A stretch of 64,000 nt of DNA, from NCBI RefSeq assembly GCF_900005765.1, contig NC_041687.1, positions 1,364,001 to 1,428,000 of the forward strand, read 5' to 3'. Under the pieces are notes generated by a model. It did not search any database and was not told where the DNA came from. It saw only the letters and a program-made list of their open reading frames with translations. This document shows, piece after piece, positions 23,701 to 34,420 of the stretch. Every line of letters begins with the position of its first letter. Position 1 is the first letter of the stretch. This stretch comes from Plasmodium relictum. Its lineage: Eukaryota; Apicomplexa; Aconoidasida; Haemosporida; Plasmodiidae. The translations under genes were made by a program, and so were the position numbers.

Positions 23701-26700
23701 CTATAAAAAACTTTTTGTTCGTTGCTTAAATATACTCCTTTTATATTGCTGTTTACATTTTTTATTTTATTGTAATAGTTTTGTATTTCTAGGGCACTAT
23801 ATGATATATAGTTTGAAAATTTCTTGATAAAAAGTAAATAATTGTTAATTATTTCATGGTTAAACTTAATAAATGCAAAAACAGAACTTTGTGTTTTTAC
23901 TTTGTTACAAATATCACTATATATAGTTGTTATATTTAAAAAAAAATTCATAAATTTTTTTATTATTATAAATTTTGAAGAATTTTTTCTGTTTTTAATA
24001 CCTTCAAAATTAGACATGATATTAGGAATTTCTAATAATTTTCTATCAATATAGACAATTAAATTATTTATTTCTTGTATAATGCTACTGATTTCATTTA
24101 GAAATACATTCATTTTATTTTTAATTTTTATAAGAGTAAAAAAGGTTAAAAAATTTTCTATACTAAAAGAGTCACTAATAATTTTACAAATTTTCTCATT
24201 TTTTCCATTTATACATAAATTCTTGTAATAATTTTTTGTTATATCATCTCTTTTAATTGCTAATTTTTTTTTTTCACTTAAATTTAATTTTTGAAATAAT
24301 TTACAATTTTCTTCTAGTGTTTGAAGATCTAAGCAAAATTCACCAAATTTTAAATTTTTATACCCATATAAATATATAAAAGCATTTTCTTTATTTTTTT
24401 TTAGCTTTACTTTTTCTACTAATTTTTTTTTCGTTTCTATAACATTTATTTTATTGTTTTCATTTTTATGAATATTAAGGTTTAAGCATAACACTTTATT
24501 ATGATCACTGTTGTATGCTGTTTTTATATTTTCATTTTTAGTAGTATTATTTACTTTTTTGGAATTGTATGTATTAAGAAATACTTCACAATTGTTTTTG
24601 TTACTTTTAATCATAAATTCATCAGATTTTGTATTTTTTTTGTTTAAGCTCATGATATTGTTTATCATTTTTTCCATTCTAATATATTCAGAATTATAAC
24701 TTTTTTCATTTTTGTTCAATTTTTTTTGAAAGCTTGAGTCTCTTAAATGTTCATTTTCATTAAAGAATTTTAATATAATATTACAATTTTTATTATAATT
24801 TTTACTATCTTTGTTATAATTATTATGCATATCGCTTATATTACTTTCAAATGTTTTATTATATATAGTTTCATTTATTTCATAATTTTTATTAATTTCA
24901 TTTTCACTATTACGAATATTATTTTTATCATTATTATTATCACTACTTTTTTCGTAACTAATATTTTTTTTATTAACATTATTATTACAATTATTATTAT
25001 TTATATAATTGTCTTTATTTATGTAACAGTTACTTATTCTCATTTTACAATATTTTAAATTATGTTCATCTTTTTTATTCTGAAAATTATAATCATCACT
25101 ATTATATTTTATATTATGCACATAATTGTTTTTATTGGTAATACATTTATCATTATTGCCATTAATTTCCTTTTTTTTATCACAAATATTATGTTTAGTG
25201 GAACATTTTTGTTGTAAGAAATTTTTAGAAGATGATATATGATTTAGTTTTTCATACATGCTATCAGTGTTGTAATGTTCATTGGTTCTAATGATATTGG
25301 TAATATTTTTAATGAATTTTTTTTTCTTCTTTTTTTCTATATTTTTTTTATTTAATAAATTATTACTTTTTTTTTTTAATTTATTGTTGTTTATAGTATC
25401 TTTTTTTTCTTTTTGAAAATTTATTAATTGCTTCAATTCAGTTTTTTTTTTTTTTTTCCTCTTTAAAATAGAAATTTTCTTTTTGATTTTAGGAATACGT
25501 AAATAAATAATGGTTTCATTTTTAATTTTCTTTTTTTTTAATTTTATATCGCATTTTTTGTATATATCACATAAGCTATTTGAAGTTACTAACTTTGTAA
25601 AAGATAAATTATAATTGAAGAGATTTTTACATTTCTCTTTTTTTTTTTTTTTTTTTATATATAAATTTTTTACAGTATTTTGATTTTTTAAATCTTGATA
25701 ATTTTCCGTCATATTTAAATAATGCTTATTCTGCTCATTATCAGAATATTTATATAAATTAATTTCCTTATATATTTCATTATTTAAACATATATCTGAT
25801 TCGTACTTAACTTTTAATAAATCAACATTTTCTTTACAAAAGGTATCAGAATTATTACTTACTAATTTGTTTAAAGATGTTAAAGTGTCATATTTATTAA
25901 TAAAACTTTCTTTATCTAATAAACAGGTTCTTGTATTACAAATATTTTGAATATTGTTATCTGAATTCTGGAAAGAATTACTCTTTATTGAATCATTCTC
26001 TTTAATAGTACATTCTTCTTTATTTGAAGAATTATTTTGAACTAAATATTGTTTTTTTATAAATTCATTTTTCTCATTTAAAAAGTTATTTTCTTTTAAA
26101 TTATTTATTTCTACTAAATCATTTTTTTCTTTTAAAACATCATTTACCTTTAAGTTATTTATTTTACTTAAATAATTATGCTCATTTAAATTATGAATGA
26201 TATCTAATTCACAATTACTATCCATACGAACATTACTTTCACTAAAATTACTTAACAAATCACTTTCTCTGTTATTTTTAAGAATATTATCGCAATTTTT
26301 TATCAAAGTTTGAATAGAATCATTAACATAAAAATTATCAAAATCAGAAATTTTATAATTTTCTGTCGCAAAATTCTCAGAATTATTATTTAAGTATGAA
26401 TCAATTATATAATCATTAATAGAGTTTTCCATCATACCTAATTGATTATTTTCTTTATCATCTATACATTTATCATTTAAATGATTTTCATTTAAATTTT
26501 TTATATTCAAATCTATATTCAGATTATCACTTAGCTGCATATTTTTATTTTCACTCAACCTTTTAATATCAAGTGTTGCATCTTCATTTTTACTTTCAAT
26601 GTTTAATTTATTTATACACTTGTCATGTTTATTTAAAATAGATGATTCTTTGTCTTTTTCATTAGGATAAACATAACTTGATTCCTTATAATCTTTTGAA

Positions 26701-28103
26701 TTAAATGATAATATAAAATTATCACCATTATTTAGATTCACTTGACTATTAATTTTTCTATTATTTTCTTTAAGAGTTGGGCCACTTTTAGTATGGTCAA
26801 AATCAATAACTTGTTCACTTTTATTTTCTATTCCTGGTTCATCAACAGCTGAACTGTCCTCTAAAAATAATGAATAATTTATGTTATTTCTACATTTTTT
26901 TAATGATGCTTTATAGTCATTCATTTCTTGTTTTTCTTCATTTGCTTCGTAATTGTACTTTACATCATTTAAATTTTTTTCTTTTATAACTTTTATGAAA
27001 GCACTTTTCCCTTCTTCACTTTTTTGCTTTTCTTCTACCTCTCTTTTTTCTGTAACTCCATTTTCTCCTTCAAAATTTTTATCTTCTAAATTCAACATTT
27101 TTTTTTTTCTCTCAAAAAGACTTTGCTTATTTTTATTTATTATATTTCCGAACATTTTGGAGTTTCTTTTTCCTTTTTTTTGAAGCTTCAACAGTTTACT
27201 AATTCTTATTGGGGTTTTCTTTCTTCTAATAAATCCTGAATAATTTCCATTTATAAATTTAAAACTATATAAATAATTTTTTCTGTAAACTCTTAATGTG
27301 CTTAAGGGATCATCTATTTTTTTGTTGACGATTTTATTTATTTTAAGGTTTCCGCCAAAAGGAGAATAATTTAGATTCCTGCAATTTTCTGTGTCTTTTT
27401 TTGATTTATTTTTTATTTTTGTATTTTTTCTTTTTTTCTTATCTATAATTATTTTATTTTTCTGTAAATTTCTTATTCTATATTTGTCAATTTTTTTTCT
27501 ATAATTATTATTCAAAAATGATAAATAGCATAGCTTATGAGAAATCATTTTTTTTCTTCGAAATATATCAATAAATTTTGAAGAATTCAAATAGTTCAAT
27601 GAATTTTTAGGAAAATCATTTAAATAAATTTCATTTTTATAGGAACTTTTTATATCTTTATTCTTTGTTTCATAATTTTTATATGTATTATGAAAATAAT
27701 TTTGTGAGTTGATTAGATTATTCTTTTCTACTAAAAGTTTATCTTTTGTAAATTTTGTTTTTTTGTTATTTTTTAAGTTTTCAAATATATAATAAGGTTC
27801 ATTATCCAAAAAATGTTCTAGATAATTATGTTTTTCATTACTATCATATTTTTCAATATGCTCTAGCATCTCAAAATTTCCAATTTCAATTTCATTATTA
27901 CCCAGTTTAAACATATTTTTATTTGAAGAAACATTATTGGAATTAGGAACTGAATTATAATATGATTTTTCAGAATTTTTAATTCTTGCATTATTTCTTC
28001 TTAATGCATAAGAATTTTCAGAAGAATTAAGACACCCTTTCTCATTTTCATTTTTATTTTCATCTTTTTTGTAGTTACTATATATTTTTTTAAGAATAGG
28101 CAT
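20736..28103 (-). CDS. Large conserved-type Plasmodium protein, function unknown (2455 aa)
   Basis: A single open exon of 2455 codons from ATG at 28103 to TAG/TAA at 20736. Such length in this base composition cannot be chance. I recognise no domain. Much of it is Asn/Lys/Glu low complexity, with basic blocks around residues 860-960. Residues about 1238-1610 stand out: fewer Asn, more Leu/Ile/Phe/Tyr, and long amphipathic helices starting at a YLYGYKNLKFGEF segment. This is the best candidate for a folded core. Around residues 1915-1965 a charged helix (Lys/Glu/Leu heptads) suggests coiled coil. There is no signal peptide or clear membrane span. Neighbours (myosin convergent on one side, a secreted protein divergent on the other) give no functional hint. 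A scaffold role is possible but unsupported. Confidence 0.85.
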   Translation of the reverse strand: MPILKKIYSNYKKDENKNENEKGCLNSSENSYALRRNNARIKNSEKSYYNSVPNSNNVSSNKNMFKLGNNEIEIGNFEMLEHIEKYDSNEKHNYLEHFLDNEPYYIFENLKNNKKTKFTKDKLLVEKNNLINSQNYFHNTYKNYETKNKDIKSSYKNEIYLNDFPKNSLNYLNSSKFIDIFRRKKMISHKLCYLSFLNNNYRKKIDKYRIRNLQKNKIIIDKKKRKNTKIKNKSKKDTENCRNLNYSPFGGNLKINKIVNKKIDDPLSTLRVYRKNYLYSFKFINGNYSGFIRRKKTPIRISKLLKLQKKGKRNSKMFGNIINKNKQSLFERKKKMLNLEDKNFEGENGVTEKREVEEKQKSEEGKSAFIKVIKEKNLNDVKYNYEANEEKQEMNDYKASLKKCRNNINYSLFLEDSSAVDEPGIENKSEQVIDFDHTKSGPTLKENNRKINSQVNLNNGDNFILSFNSKDYKESSYVYPNEKDKESSILNKHDKCINKLNIESKNEDATLDIKRLSENKNMQLSDNLNIDLNIKNLNENHLNDKCIDDKENNQLGMMENSINDYIIDSYLNNNSENFATENYKISDFDNFYVNDSIQTLIKNCDNILKNNRESDLLSNFSESNVRMDSNCELDIIHNLNEHNYLSKINNLKVNDVLKEKNDLVEINNLKENNFLNEKNEFIKKQYLVQNNSSNKEECTIKENDSIKSNSFQNSDNNIQNICNTRTCLLDKESFINKYDTLTSLNKLVSNNSDTFCKENVDLLKVKYESDICLNNEIYKEINLYKYSDNEQNKHYLNMTENYQDLKNQNTVKNLYIKKKKKKEKCKNLFNYNLSFTKLVTSNSLCDIYKKCDIKLKKKKIKNETIIYLRIPKIKKKISILKRKKKKKTELKQLINFQKEKKDTINNNKLKKKSNNLLNKKNIEKKKKKKFIKNITNIIRTNEHYNTDSMYEKLNHISSSKNFLQQKCSTKHNICDKKKEINGNNDKCITNKNNYVHNIKYNSDDYNFQNKKDEHNLKYCKMRISNCYINKDNYINNNNCNNNVNKKNISYEKSSDNNNDKNNIRNSENEINKNYEINETIYNKTFESNISDMHNNYNKDSKNYNKNCNIILKFFNENEHLRDSSFQKKLNKNEKSYNSEYIRMEKMINNIMSLNKKNTKSDEFMIKSNKNNCEVFLNTYNSKKVNNTTKNENIKTAYNSDHNKVLCLNLNIHKNENNKINVIETKKKLVEKVKLKKNKENAFIYLYGYKNLKFGEFCLDLQTLEENCKLFQKLNLSEKKKLAIKRDDITKNYYKNLCINGKNEKICKIISDSFSIENFLTFFTLIKIKNKMNVFLNEISSIIQEINNLIVYIDRKLLEIPNIMSNFEGIKNRKNSSKFIIIKKFMNFFLNITTIYSDICNKVKTQSSVFAFIKFNHEIINNYLLFIKKFSNYISYSALEIQNYYNKIKNVNSNIKGVYLSNEQKVFYRNIYNKLTDHLKNNYEKILIFKKILDIYLIELKNFKKYQKQYIFNKVNILISSKCPYDLLIFSIIIQCKNLCEISIRNICNNFDFNNFQKEKNFYFLFLNRKIKNTFLKKIKKIVSADVYTELKKILFYKQLNRLMNKSLSIKTEEENKLNRNYENNSQGEFYNECLISCFEVNKINLKKKNELREDQKDNKKKKSIKEKKGRIKKNDSFLSNVTTNNLSTCSSMNNYENMKYLENLDQILKTNNTLSLVKNIRKSLNINSHCKSNDSSEEKEKLIEEKKIMNSLPNVEHKNMNTKYDASKNFIMLNSLKKKKSLKNEINSLKNIFKNYELEAETEIKNKNNKKNNTKKIIFEENVNKFYFDSFNDNYQKPCNLSICNLKENISKKNYINHKNLKTKNYSEFLQDSKTNKSNIGVYEEHRNQSCLSDINGKLKLEKNNCQKKKMKIIENIENIKEIEKKYKRLKDIERKEKLKKTLHELKLKKITKKNNMNILKNRALKTKREFCTSLVKKDINGFNTIIKFKINNDGYYESQNRKNQKTFVDKQQERHNDFKSGFYLINKKKLENIFDKDNRSNSYANIDYINVSSRDINEINILNNNDDDKFLYLQLDEFGISNRRNINGSSKNNILNNHFNNLGKKSTKKNECEELYKLNINNKITIEEKENTNLEKDDANTLDKNIIHDMKKNEENEENVHDLNFDKKVFQSKDSDESFISGIKYSNENGNTSLFLKTKNFTSHNIKYKLSDYSMHLKEIKNNKFSDNKENADYLDNQTNNDYIKNMMILKSENYKKLKDSNCLNNITPGKMKLSKKYCELKNIYENQEKNIFQKFFKTEKKIIPYMEEKTKRNKKIENCDNLSKDKLNYELGQQLQLNINSSKIQNAKLINFQSDRNSHIKKKFLPEPFLICSTYKTNESVKRRQNIDKYAKELRTLASEKKIDRSMKNIKNIGSKIKKINIIEELEKKKNDHTINKEIFRDGYVLLSNKNPK

Positions 28104-30213
28104 TTAATATAAAAGGGAAAATTTTTTTTAAATAAAATTATTTTAGGGTAAATGTTTCTTAACTATTAGAGTTTTTTTATAATAAAAAATAATGCATATA
28201 TATATATAATGGTTAATTTCAAATTTCCTTTAACCAACTTTTTAATTTATTTCATTAAGTTAATTAAAAAGTATACTTAAAAAAACTCAAACCTTTTTAC
28301 AAAAAATACTAAAAAATAATCGTATTTAAAAATACTGGATCAAAATATTAAAAAAGTTAAAAACAAATTAATTTTTTATTTTTATTTAAAATATTATAGT
28401 TTAAATTGTAATTTTTGAAATTAATGAATTTAAACATTTTCAATTAATGTGCACAACCAAAAAAAAAAAAAAAATAAAATAAAAATAATAAAAAAAATAA
28501 GAAATAAAAAAAAAAAAAATGGAAAAAATAAAAGTAAAAAATAAACGTAAGAATATAAAATAAAAACAAAAACAAAATAGTAAAAAAACAAAATAAATAT
28601 ATAAGCAAAAGTAAAAATAAAATAATAAAATAATAAAAAAACGAAAAAAAAAAAAAAATTAAAATTAAAAATAAAAAAAAAAAAAAAATTAAAAAAAAAA
28701 AAATTAAAAATGTAAAATTAAAATAGAAATTAAAATAAGAATGTAAATTAAAATAAAATAAATATAAATATAAATATAAAATATAAATATAAAATATAAA
28801 TATAAAATATATATAAAAAAAAAGAAAGAAACAGCATATATTGAAAATATCAGATACATAAAAATTATCATTTATCTCAGCAGAATAAGTTTAAAAAAAA
28901 ATACAATAAAAAAAATAATAGGTATTCACATAATATATACTATATATTTTTTTCTGCATTTGCATTTGTTACATAAAGATACGATACAAAATATATTATA
29001 TAAATTTTGTTTTAAAGAATATATTTTTCATATTTAAAATTATTGATAATTTTATCAGTTAATATAATATAAATGAGAAATTTTTAATTTCATAAAATAA
29101 TTAAAAATTTTGTAAAATTATTATATAAAATTTTGAGTTAATGAATGCAATTTCATTGATTTAATCTAGTTGAAAAAAATTTTTTTTTTACATACTAAAT
29201 CTACAATTTTGTAGATAAAAAAAAAAAAACTTTTTTTTTTATTATATTACATAAATAAAACATCTGAAAAATTAGTAATTTTTTTTATTGGTTTATATAA
29301 ATATTACATTTATTAATTGAAATGTAAATTTAGTAATTAAATATTCATTTTTTAAATAGTTTGAATGTTTTTAAATATAAAAAAAAGGTGGTTTTTAATT
29401 AAACCATTTTGTAAATATTTTTAAAAAGTATTCAACATGCATAAAAAAGAAATTCACGTCTTTTTATTTTTAACAAAGATAATTTTATTTTTTAATATCC
29501 TATATTAATTAAAAATATAAAAAAGAAATACAGTATAAAATTAAATAATATAAAAATTTTATGAATTTTTTTTTCTTTATATGAAAATATTTTTTTGATC
29601 CAAGAGTATACAGATGTTTTCTAATATAAAACTAATTTTTTAATTTTGTTTTATATTAATATTTCAATATATTTATTATATATATATAGGATACATATAA
29701 TTAATAAAATATTATTTTAATACATTTAACTCCAGATTATTGTTACTAAAAAATTAATTCATTTTAAAATCATGCAATTCATGTAAAGTAGAAAAACACC
29801 ATTAATAGTGGTATATATTTATATATAATATAATTTCATGTTTGTAATTTTTTTTATATAAATAAAAAAAAAAAAAATATATGTGTTAATTTTTTAAATT
29901 AAACTATTTTTAAACTAATCCAAGAATTATAATAGAATATTTTTATGTTTTATGTTTATTTATAAAGAAAAAAATAAGTTTTATAATTTAGAAATTTCAT
30001 TTTGAAAAATAAATTTAATACTTATATGTGGTTTTCTTCATATTTTATCAAAAAATCAAATTATATTTAATATATAAATTATTATAATTCCATTGAATAT
30101 ATATATAAAAAAAAAAAAATATAGAATTGTTGAATTTTATAAAAGATCTAATTCATTATATTCTCAGAATTGCTTTAAAGGAAGAATATACCTATTTCTA
30201 CTTAAATAAAAAA
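28104..30213. other. Divergent intergenic region with A-rich tract
   Basis: 2.1 kb between the start of the large minus-strand gene and the start of the plus-strand secreted protein. It should contain both promoters. Its centre (about 28455-28830) is an extremely A-rich tract on the plus strand. No ORF or RNA gene was seen. Confidence 0.55.
28740..28820. repeat. Short tandem repeat of (A)AATATA units
   Basis: Tandem AAATATA/AAATAAATATA units form the end of an A-rich tract that begins near 28455. It is low complexity and non-coding. Confidence 0.75.
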
Positions 30214-30813
30214 ATGAAAATAATATTAATTTTATCACTAATTTTATCTACTATAGTTGTAAACAGTTCTAAATTAATAGTTATAAGAGGTAACTTTGAA
30301 AAATGGAGCTTTTTTCAGTATTCATACTTGATAAAAAATAGTGATTTAGACCCGAATGACAAGGTTCATACCCATGTTGTAAACAAAATGATTACTGATT
30401 CTTACGAATCTCTTCCTTCGTTGTACAGAATTTATACAAGTTTGAATTATGATGTTACCCACATGCAAATTGATTTTGATGAGAGAATGATAATTAATGA
30501 TAAAATAACAATAGTGGGAACAGTCATAAGAAGAGAACATAATGTTGATACACTTGCAATATATGGATTAAGAGCTACAAATAACTTAATACCAAGTTAT
30601 ACATCTAGAGATGGAAATAAAATAGAATATTCAGTTAATAGTATTTCATTGGGTTATCCACAGCAAATCGCACAAAGTTGCAAAATTCATTTTAAATCTA
30701 TAGTCAAAATAAAGAATCGTAGAAATTACGGGATAAACTTTCTTATTGAAAATGACCCAACGTACGCACAACGTAAATTAGAAAATTTCATTTATTCTAT
30801 ATGTGGTTTGTAA
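30214..30813 (+). CDS. Small secreted protein of unknown function
   Basis: 199 residues from the first ATG in the frame (30214); the frame is open 29 codons upstream but begins with TTG, so that part is probably 5' UTR. Residues 1-20 (MKIILILSLILSTIVVNSS) are a textbook signal peptide. The remaining ~180 residues have normal complexity, with little Asn/Lys bias. They alternate hydrophobic and polar residues in a way that suggests beta strands (e.g. DKITIVGTVIRREHNVDTLAIYG). Only two cysteines follow the signal peptide, one in QSCKIHF and one four residues from the end. There is no membrane helix or GPI signal. I do not recognise a family. It could be a soluble secreted or vacuolar protein of an invasive or mosquito stage. 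It borders the 22 kb gene-free region. Whether another exon follows the stop is unknown. Confidence 0.75.
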   Translation: MKIILILSLILSTIVVNSSKLIVIRGNFEKWSFFQYSYLIKNSDLDPNDKVHTHVVNKMITDSYESLPSLYRIYTSLNYDVTHMQIDFDERMIINDKITIVGTVIRREHNVDTLAIYGLRATNNLIPSYTSRDGNKIEYSVNSISLGYPQQIAQSCKIHFKSIVKIKNRRNYGINFLIENDPTYAQRKLENFIYSICGL

Positions 30814-31559
30814 TTTTAAAAACAGTAAAAATGCTCAAATATATATATTATTAATAATTTTACAATATATAGATAATTCTATTACGTGTTGTAGATAATT
30901 GTAACTAAATATTAATTTAATTTATAAAATTTACAAAAATCAGAAATACAAATGCTCTTATAATGAAAATGGGAGAAAAAAAAATAGTAAGAACAATAAA
31001 ATAAATGAAGTGTTTTATAAAATAATATATTTAGTACTTTTATTATGACTCTCTTTTTTTTACTATTTTTACTGATTTATTAAAAATAGTTCTAAAATGC
31101 TACTGCTATTATTTAACTATCCAAATTAAATAAAAATTCCTTTTTAATATTATGCATATATTTTCTTAATTTTTTAAGAATAATTCTAAATAATTATTGT
31201 AAATACATTTCTTAATTACTCTAATGCATTAAGAATATTTTTTAAATACTTATTTATTAACTATTTTAGTTAGTAATTTTGAAGAACTGTTGAATATAAT
31301 ATTTTTAATCATTTTATTTAATGTATTGTTAATAATTTTTATGTATTATTATAATATTTTAGTTATCTTAAAGTTTTATCTAAGGAATAACTCATTTTAT
31401 TTTAATTTTTTCATCTATGGATATTTTTTTAATGTATGAAATGACTAAATATAAAACGTTGAATATTTAATATTTTAGATATTTAATATAGTGAGCAGAC
31501 AACATTTATAAAGTTTATATTTAGAAAATAGCTAATTTAAAATTGATTTCTTTTATAAA

Positions 31560-32018
31560 ATGAATATATTATCAGAGAAACTAGTTAGAAGATATCAAAA
31601 AGTACGAATGCCTTAATTTTCATTGAAAATTGTTTTTGTTTTCTATGTTTTCTCTTTTTAGTTGAAATGTTGGCATATCACCAATGTTTTTCAATACATC
31701 GGTAAATTCATTATCATATATATTTTATGTTTAAAACAAAGGAAACAATATTAAATAGTTATTAAACAATTTCTCCTTAATGCACGCGTATACACACACA
31801 TATATATTATATATATATGAGGTTCTAAAAGGTAAAAATAATATACAATTTAGCAATCATTAATGAACAAATGTTACAACTATTATTCCAATAAATTTTA
31901 TATATTAAATGTTCTTTCACAAAAATCAATCAAAAATAAAAATAATATTTCAGAGTCAATTTTTAGCCTTAAAATGAGAAAAACAAATTTCATACTTACT
32001 TTTTATAAACACATATAA
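31560..32018 (+). CDS. Possible small spliced gene (uncertain)
   Basis: Exon 1 at 31560-31601 (ATG AAT ATA TTA ...) ends at a GTACGA donor. After 60 bp with a strong pyrimidine tract and TTTTTAG comes exon 2 at 31662-31701, ending at GTAAAT. Together they encode MNILSEKLVRRYQKLKCW followed by HITNVFQYI. Two possible third exons keep the frame: from 31854 (ending NEQMLQLLFQ, stop 31892-31894) or from 31954 (ending TFYKHI, stop 32016-32018). The product would be 40-50 residues. The splice signals are better than average for this region and the peptide is less Asn-biased than random ORFs. I recognise no family, and exon 3 is undecided. It could be a small protein gene, a remnant, or chance. Confidence 0.28.
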
Positions 32019-33072
32019 AAAATTTACAAACTTATTTAAGTGAAATTTTCACATAAAACTAAAAATTTTTACCTTTAAAAAAAAAATTTTTTTTAAATGT
32101 GCTCGTACAAGAAAAAAAAAATTTGATGCGTCGAATGTAGCTCAAGAATTTTGAAGTGCATACGAAAATTTCAAAAAAGATTAAATTTATAAAAATATTC
32201 ATGGCATAAAAAAAATATATTTTTTTTAAATTAAATTACATTTTTTAAATGCATTTTTTTTTAAGCTTTTCATTACTCAGAAAAATAAAAATATAATTGT
32301 TAAAATAGAGAAGATATACTTATTAAATAATACTCACTTTTCTTAAATTGTTTTTTGCACATGTAAATTTTTTAATTTAAAAATAGTAACTCCAAAATGA
32401 AATAGAAATATAATAAAAATAAAATATATAAAAATATATATTTATTAAATTTAATCATTTTATATTGATCTTTTTTTTTTTTCTCGAAACATTTACTGAT
32501 TTTTTTTACTTTACTCCACATGAAAATAAATAAATAAATAATAATTTTTTTAATAATTCAAAACAAAAAACTGCATGAACCAATAAAAAAATATATTTTT
32601 TTGATAATTTTGCATTATTTACTCATACTTGAATATTTTGTATAATGAAATTTATAAGAAATAATGAATTAAAAAAACGATATATTTAATATGCATATGA
32701 TACATTATAAAATATGCATTTTCATCTTCTTATTTCAATATATATGTAACTTTTTTTTTTATGTAAAATAAAAGAATAAAATAATACTAAGGTTGAATAA
32801 ATTAATATCATTAAACATTAAATAAAAAAATATTAGTTAATTTTAAATGAAGTTTTAAACTTATTCAGAAGAATACACATATTTTACCTTTTATTCTTTT
32901 AAAAAAAAGGCATGTTAATTAGAATAAACAACTTTAAACGAATTAATATTCTTAACATTTAAAAGTATTTAATAACTATGTAAATACGTATGCAAAAAAA
33001 GAAAAACTGTAAAATATATTATTTTAATATTATACATAAAATATTTGTTTTGTATTTACATAATCTATTTTA

Positions 33073-33106
<34 letters not shown>

Positions 33107-33541
33107 GACTACTTTTTTGAGCATTTCTGTGAGACATCAAATTATCTAAATGCATTTTTCTAAAAAATGAAATGAAAACATAAAGAAAATTGAAATAGAT
33201 ATGATTCTATTATAAAAAGAATAGAACATTTTAATCAAAATCATCATTTAAAAAGAATTTATGTATATGCCATAAAAATATAATTTGGTGCATTTTTAAA
33301 AATTATATTGTATATTTAGTACTATTTATATTTTATTTATTTTTTTTTATTCTTTTCACTCCAGCATTTAAATGATTTTATCTATTCTCTATAAAAAAAA
33401 AATATATCTCAATAATTAATTTATATATTTTAAAAAAGGAAATACATGTTCATTAGAAACGAAATATATTAATATAATAAAAAAGCCCAATTTTTTTTTT
33501 TTTTTTTTTTTGTAGTGCTATTTATGTTCTTTTGAAATATA

Positions 33542-33560
33542 TTTCTCGATCTTCGAGAAA
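33542..33560. repeat. Perfect 8-bp hairpin
   Basis: TTTCTCGA and TCGAGAAA are perfect reverse complements separated by TCT. The element sits within the gene-free region and contains more G/C than its surroundings. Confidence 0.85.
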
Positions 33561-33839
33561 AAGTTATATTAAGATGCATTTTATCAAGAACCATAAAATA
33601 AAAAAAAAAAATATATGCATATATAATGAGAAGAGTTTTTTTTAAATATTTATAGAAAATAATAATAAAATGAAATAGTGTGTGCACAAAAAAAATTATT
33701 TTAAGCTTACGAAAGTAAAGCAAAAATTAAGAATAAAGAATAAAAAATGTAAATTATAAAATATTGAGAAAAATAATAAAAAACTTAAGAATATATAAAA
33801 GAGTACAATAATTTATAAGTAAATGAGTGAAATACTAAA

Positions 33840-34420
33840 AAAAAAAAAAAAAAGCAAATAATAAAAAGAAGAGTAAAATAATAAAAGAATAAAATTTTAT
33901 AAAAGAATAAGATAATAAAAGTGTAAACTATTATAAGAAAAAAATAATTAAAAAAAAATAATAAATATGTGAAAAAATAATAATAAAAATAAAATTGTAA
34001 AAGGTACAATAAAAGAATAAAATAAAAAAAGAAAAAATAAAATAATAAAAGATTATATAAAAGTATAAAAAAATGAAAAAAATAAAGAATATATATTAAA
34101 AGTAATAAAAATATAAAAGTATCAGAGAATAAAATAATAAAAGTATTAAACATTACAAAAAATAATAAGAATACTAAAGGAACAGAATAATAAAATAATA
34201 AAAAATTAAAAATAATAAAAGAATAAAACAATAAAGACTAATAAATTAATAAAAATATTAAAAAAATAAAGCAATAAAAGTGTTAAAATAATGTCAAAAT
34301 GTAAAATAGAAAAGTGTAAAATAGTAAAAGTATTTAAAAAAATTATAAAATAATAAAAATGTTAAAATTAATGTGAAATAATTATAAGTATTAAAATATT
34401 GAAATATTAAAAGGTAAAAA
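33840..34420. repeat. Degenerate AATAATAAAAG-type A-rich tract
   Basis: The plus strand is almost only A, T and scattered G, built from variants of TAATAAAAG/AATAAAATA. The minus strand of the same tract produces a 148-codon artefact ORF of Phe, Tyr and Leu. The repeat period is irregular. Confidence 0.65.

Noticed and set aside
30127-30213. N-terminal 29-residue extension of the secreted protein
   Set aside because: It begins at TTG and would bury the signal peptide. The ATG at 30214 gives a normal signal peptide.
33785-34231. 148-codon minus-strand ORF
   Set aside because: It is a string of Phe, Tyr, Leu and Ile that follows from A-rich plus-strand DNA. It has no domain, no balanced composition and no neighbouring signals.
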